A model generated the notes under the pieces. That model made no database searches and was not told the origin of the DNA. It saw only the letters and a program-made list of their open reading frames with translations. Source: Treponema vincentii (GTDB taxonomy: Bacteria > Spirochaetota > Spirochaetia > Treponematales > Treponemataceae). From it: a stretch of DNA of 64,000 nucleotides. Positions within the stretch are counted from its first letter, which is position 1. Each line of letters opens with the position of its first letter. Both the position numbers and the translations under genes were made by a program. The stretch covers positions 1,922,001 through 1,986,000 of the forward strand of contig NZ_CP048020.1 in assembly GCF_010365865.1 (NCBI RefSeq), given 5' to 3'. Shown piece after piece: positions 63,378-64,000 of this stretch.

Positions 63378-64000
63378 TTAATATTTTTGTTGATATGAAT
63401 TTACTAATTCAACGGTAATAAGTTCGTCTACTCCATTCTCTAGGGCGGAAAAACTCATAGTCTGCTTTATAGAGCCTGCGTCTCCAAAGTTTGCGTTACT
63501 CTCGGTAACTTGGTTACACGGGATAGTAAATTTCAAACTATACGGCGTATCATCTTCAATAATTTCGTCCGAAGTAAAGACTAATTCAATTTTTGCCGTA
63601 TCGTCGGTTTTATAAAATTTCTCTCGTAACGTTTCGGTATCTCTGGTATACAACATTTCAACGTCCGCTTTAATTTCTCTCGTCCCCGCTTGCGGTTCTA
63701 AGAAATATAAACCCGTACCGGTCGTTTGTAATGCCCCGTCTAATCCGTTGTTGTAGTCCAACTTTATTGAAGTAACGTCGGCTATTTCACTTCCTTGAAC
63801 GTAGACTTTTCCATGACGAAACTTGAAAGCTTTTAAGGGAGAGGTTTGTAATGTCGTAACTTGCGAAGTACTTCCTTCATCTTTCCCTTGTAGCGTTATA
63901 TCGAGTTTTAGATAATCTTCGGGACTTGCGGAAAAACTCATACTCGCTATTTTAACGCCGTTATAGGTAAAGTTTTTCGTTTTCCGGTTAATAAAAAAAC
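63378..64000 (-). CDS. Phage major tail tube protein (5' end beyond window)
   Basis: The frame ends at 63378 and remains open to the end of the window, so the start is outside. The visible 207 residues include NFTYNGVKIASMSFSASPED, SEIADVTSIKLDYNNGLDGA, EIKADVEMLYTRDTETLREK and NQVTESNANFGDAGSIKQTM. They fit the siphophage tube protein of the Phage_tube_2 type. It is the first gene of the visible tail module, followed by the G chaperone after 10 bases. ATG 63941 is internal. Confidence 0.8.
   Translation of the reverse strand, partial: FFINRKTKNFTYNGVKIASMSFSASPEDYLKLDITLQGKDEGSTSQVTTLQTSPLKAFKFRHGKVYVQGSEIADVTSIKLDYNNGLDGALQTTGTGLYFLEPQAGTREIKADVEMLYTRDTETLREKFYKTDDTAKIELVFTSDEIIEDDTPYSLKFTIPCNQVTESNANFGDAGSIKQTMSFSALENGVDELITVELVNSYQQKY

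Overview
The window looks like the chromosome of an oral-type Treponema. This is an inference from the gene set, spirochaetal lipoproteins with loose lipoboxes, a dcw cluster ordered ftsL-murF-ftsW-ftsQ-ftsA-ftsZ, and base composition judged by eye to be mid-range, closer to the T. vincentii/T. medium group than to T. denticola. No rRNA or standard tRNA gene was recognised.

Layout. 0-6.0 kb is the end of the division and cell-wall cluster (ftsL tail, murF, ftsW, ftsQ/divIB, ftsA, ftsZ), tightly packed with overlapping starts and stops. 6.0-21.5 kb holds a membrane-bound LuxR-type regulator, a dicarboxylate/amino-acid symporter, a LolCDE-like lipoprotein export operon with a LolA-like carrier, a MATE exporter, an AbgT transporter, an HD protein, a TetR regulator and a lactate permease. 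21.5-31.2 kb holds a peptide-binding lipoprotein, a conserved hypothetical, a sugar ABC transporter with an esterase, and a murQ-murK pair for MurNAc/GlcNAc salvage. 31.2-38.0 kb holds a large beta-helix surface lipoprotein, xerD, uracil permease and rpsD.

38.1-51.2 kb is a defence locus: hsdR, hsdM, a Fic protein and hsdS, followed by an inverted, 5'-truncated second hsdS. Two pairs of matching inverted repeats (107 bp and 277 bp) link the two hsdS genes. Between them lie a tyrosine recombinase, a deleted second copy of it, two small hsdS scraps, and a PIN-toxin/antitoxin pair. This has the architecture of a phase-variable type I restriction system that can change its DNA specificity by inversion.

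51.9-55.5 kb carries an SPFH protein and a UvrD/PcrA helicase with an unusual insert. From about 55.8 kb to the end is part of a siphovirus-like prophage: small hydrophobic peptides and an HTH protein on the plus strand, then a convergent minus-strand tail and lysis module (tail tube, G/GT chaperones with a -1 slippery site, tape measure, tail-tip protein with a LamG-like domain, XhlA-like protein, holin-like protein, and two overlapping spanin-like frames).

Two window-wide patterns stand out. First, the intergenic spaces carry a family of modular hairpins whose flanks are conserved while both arms of each stem change together. Second, five genes between 19.9 and 37.9 kb, including essential rpsD, are broken by ten single-base insertions, nearly all in homopolymer runs; removing them restores full-length reading frames exactly. 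Sequencing overcalls are the simplest explanation.
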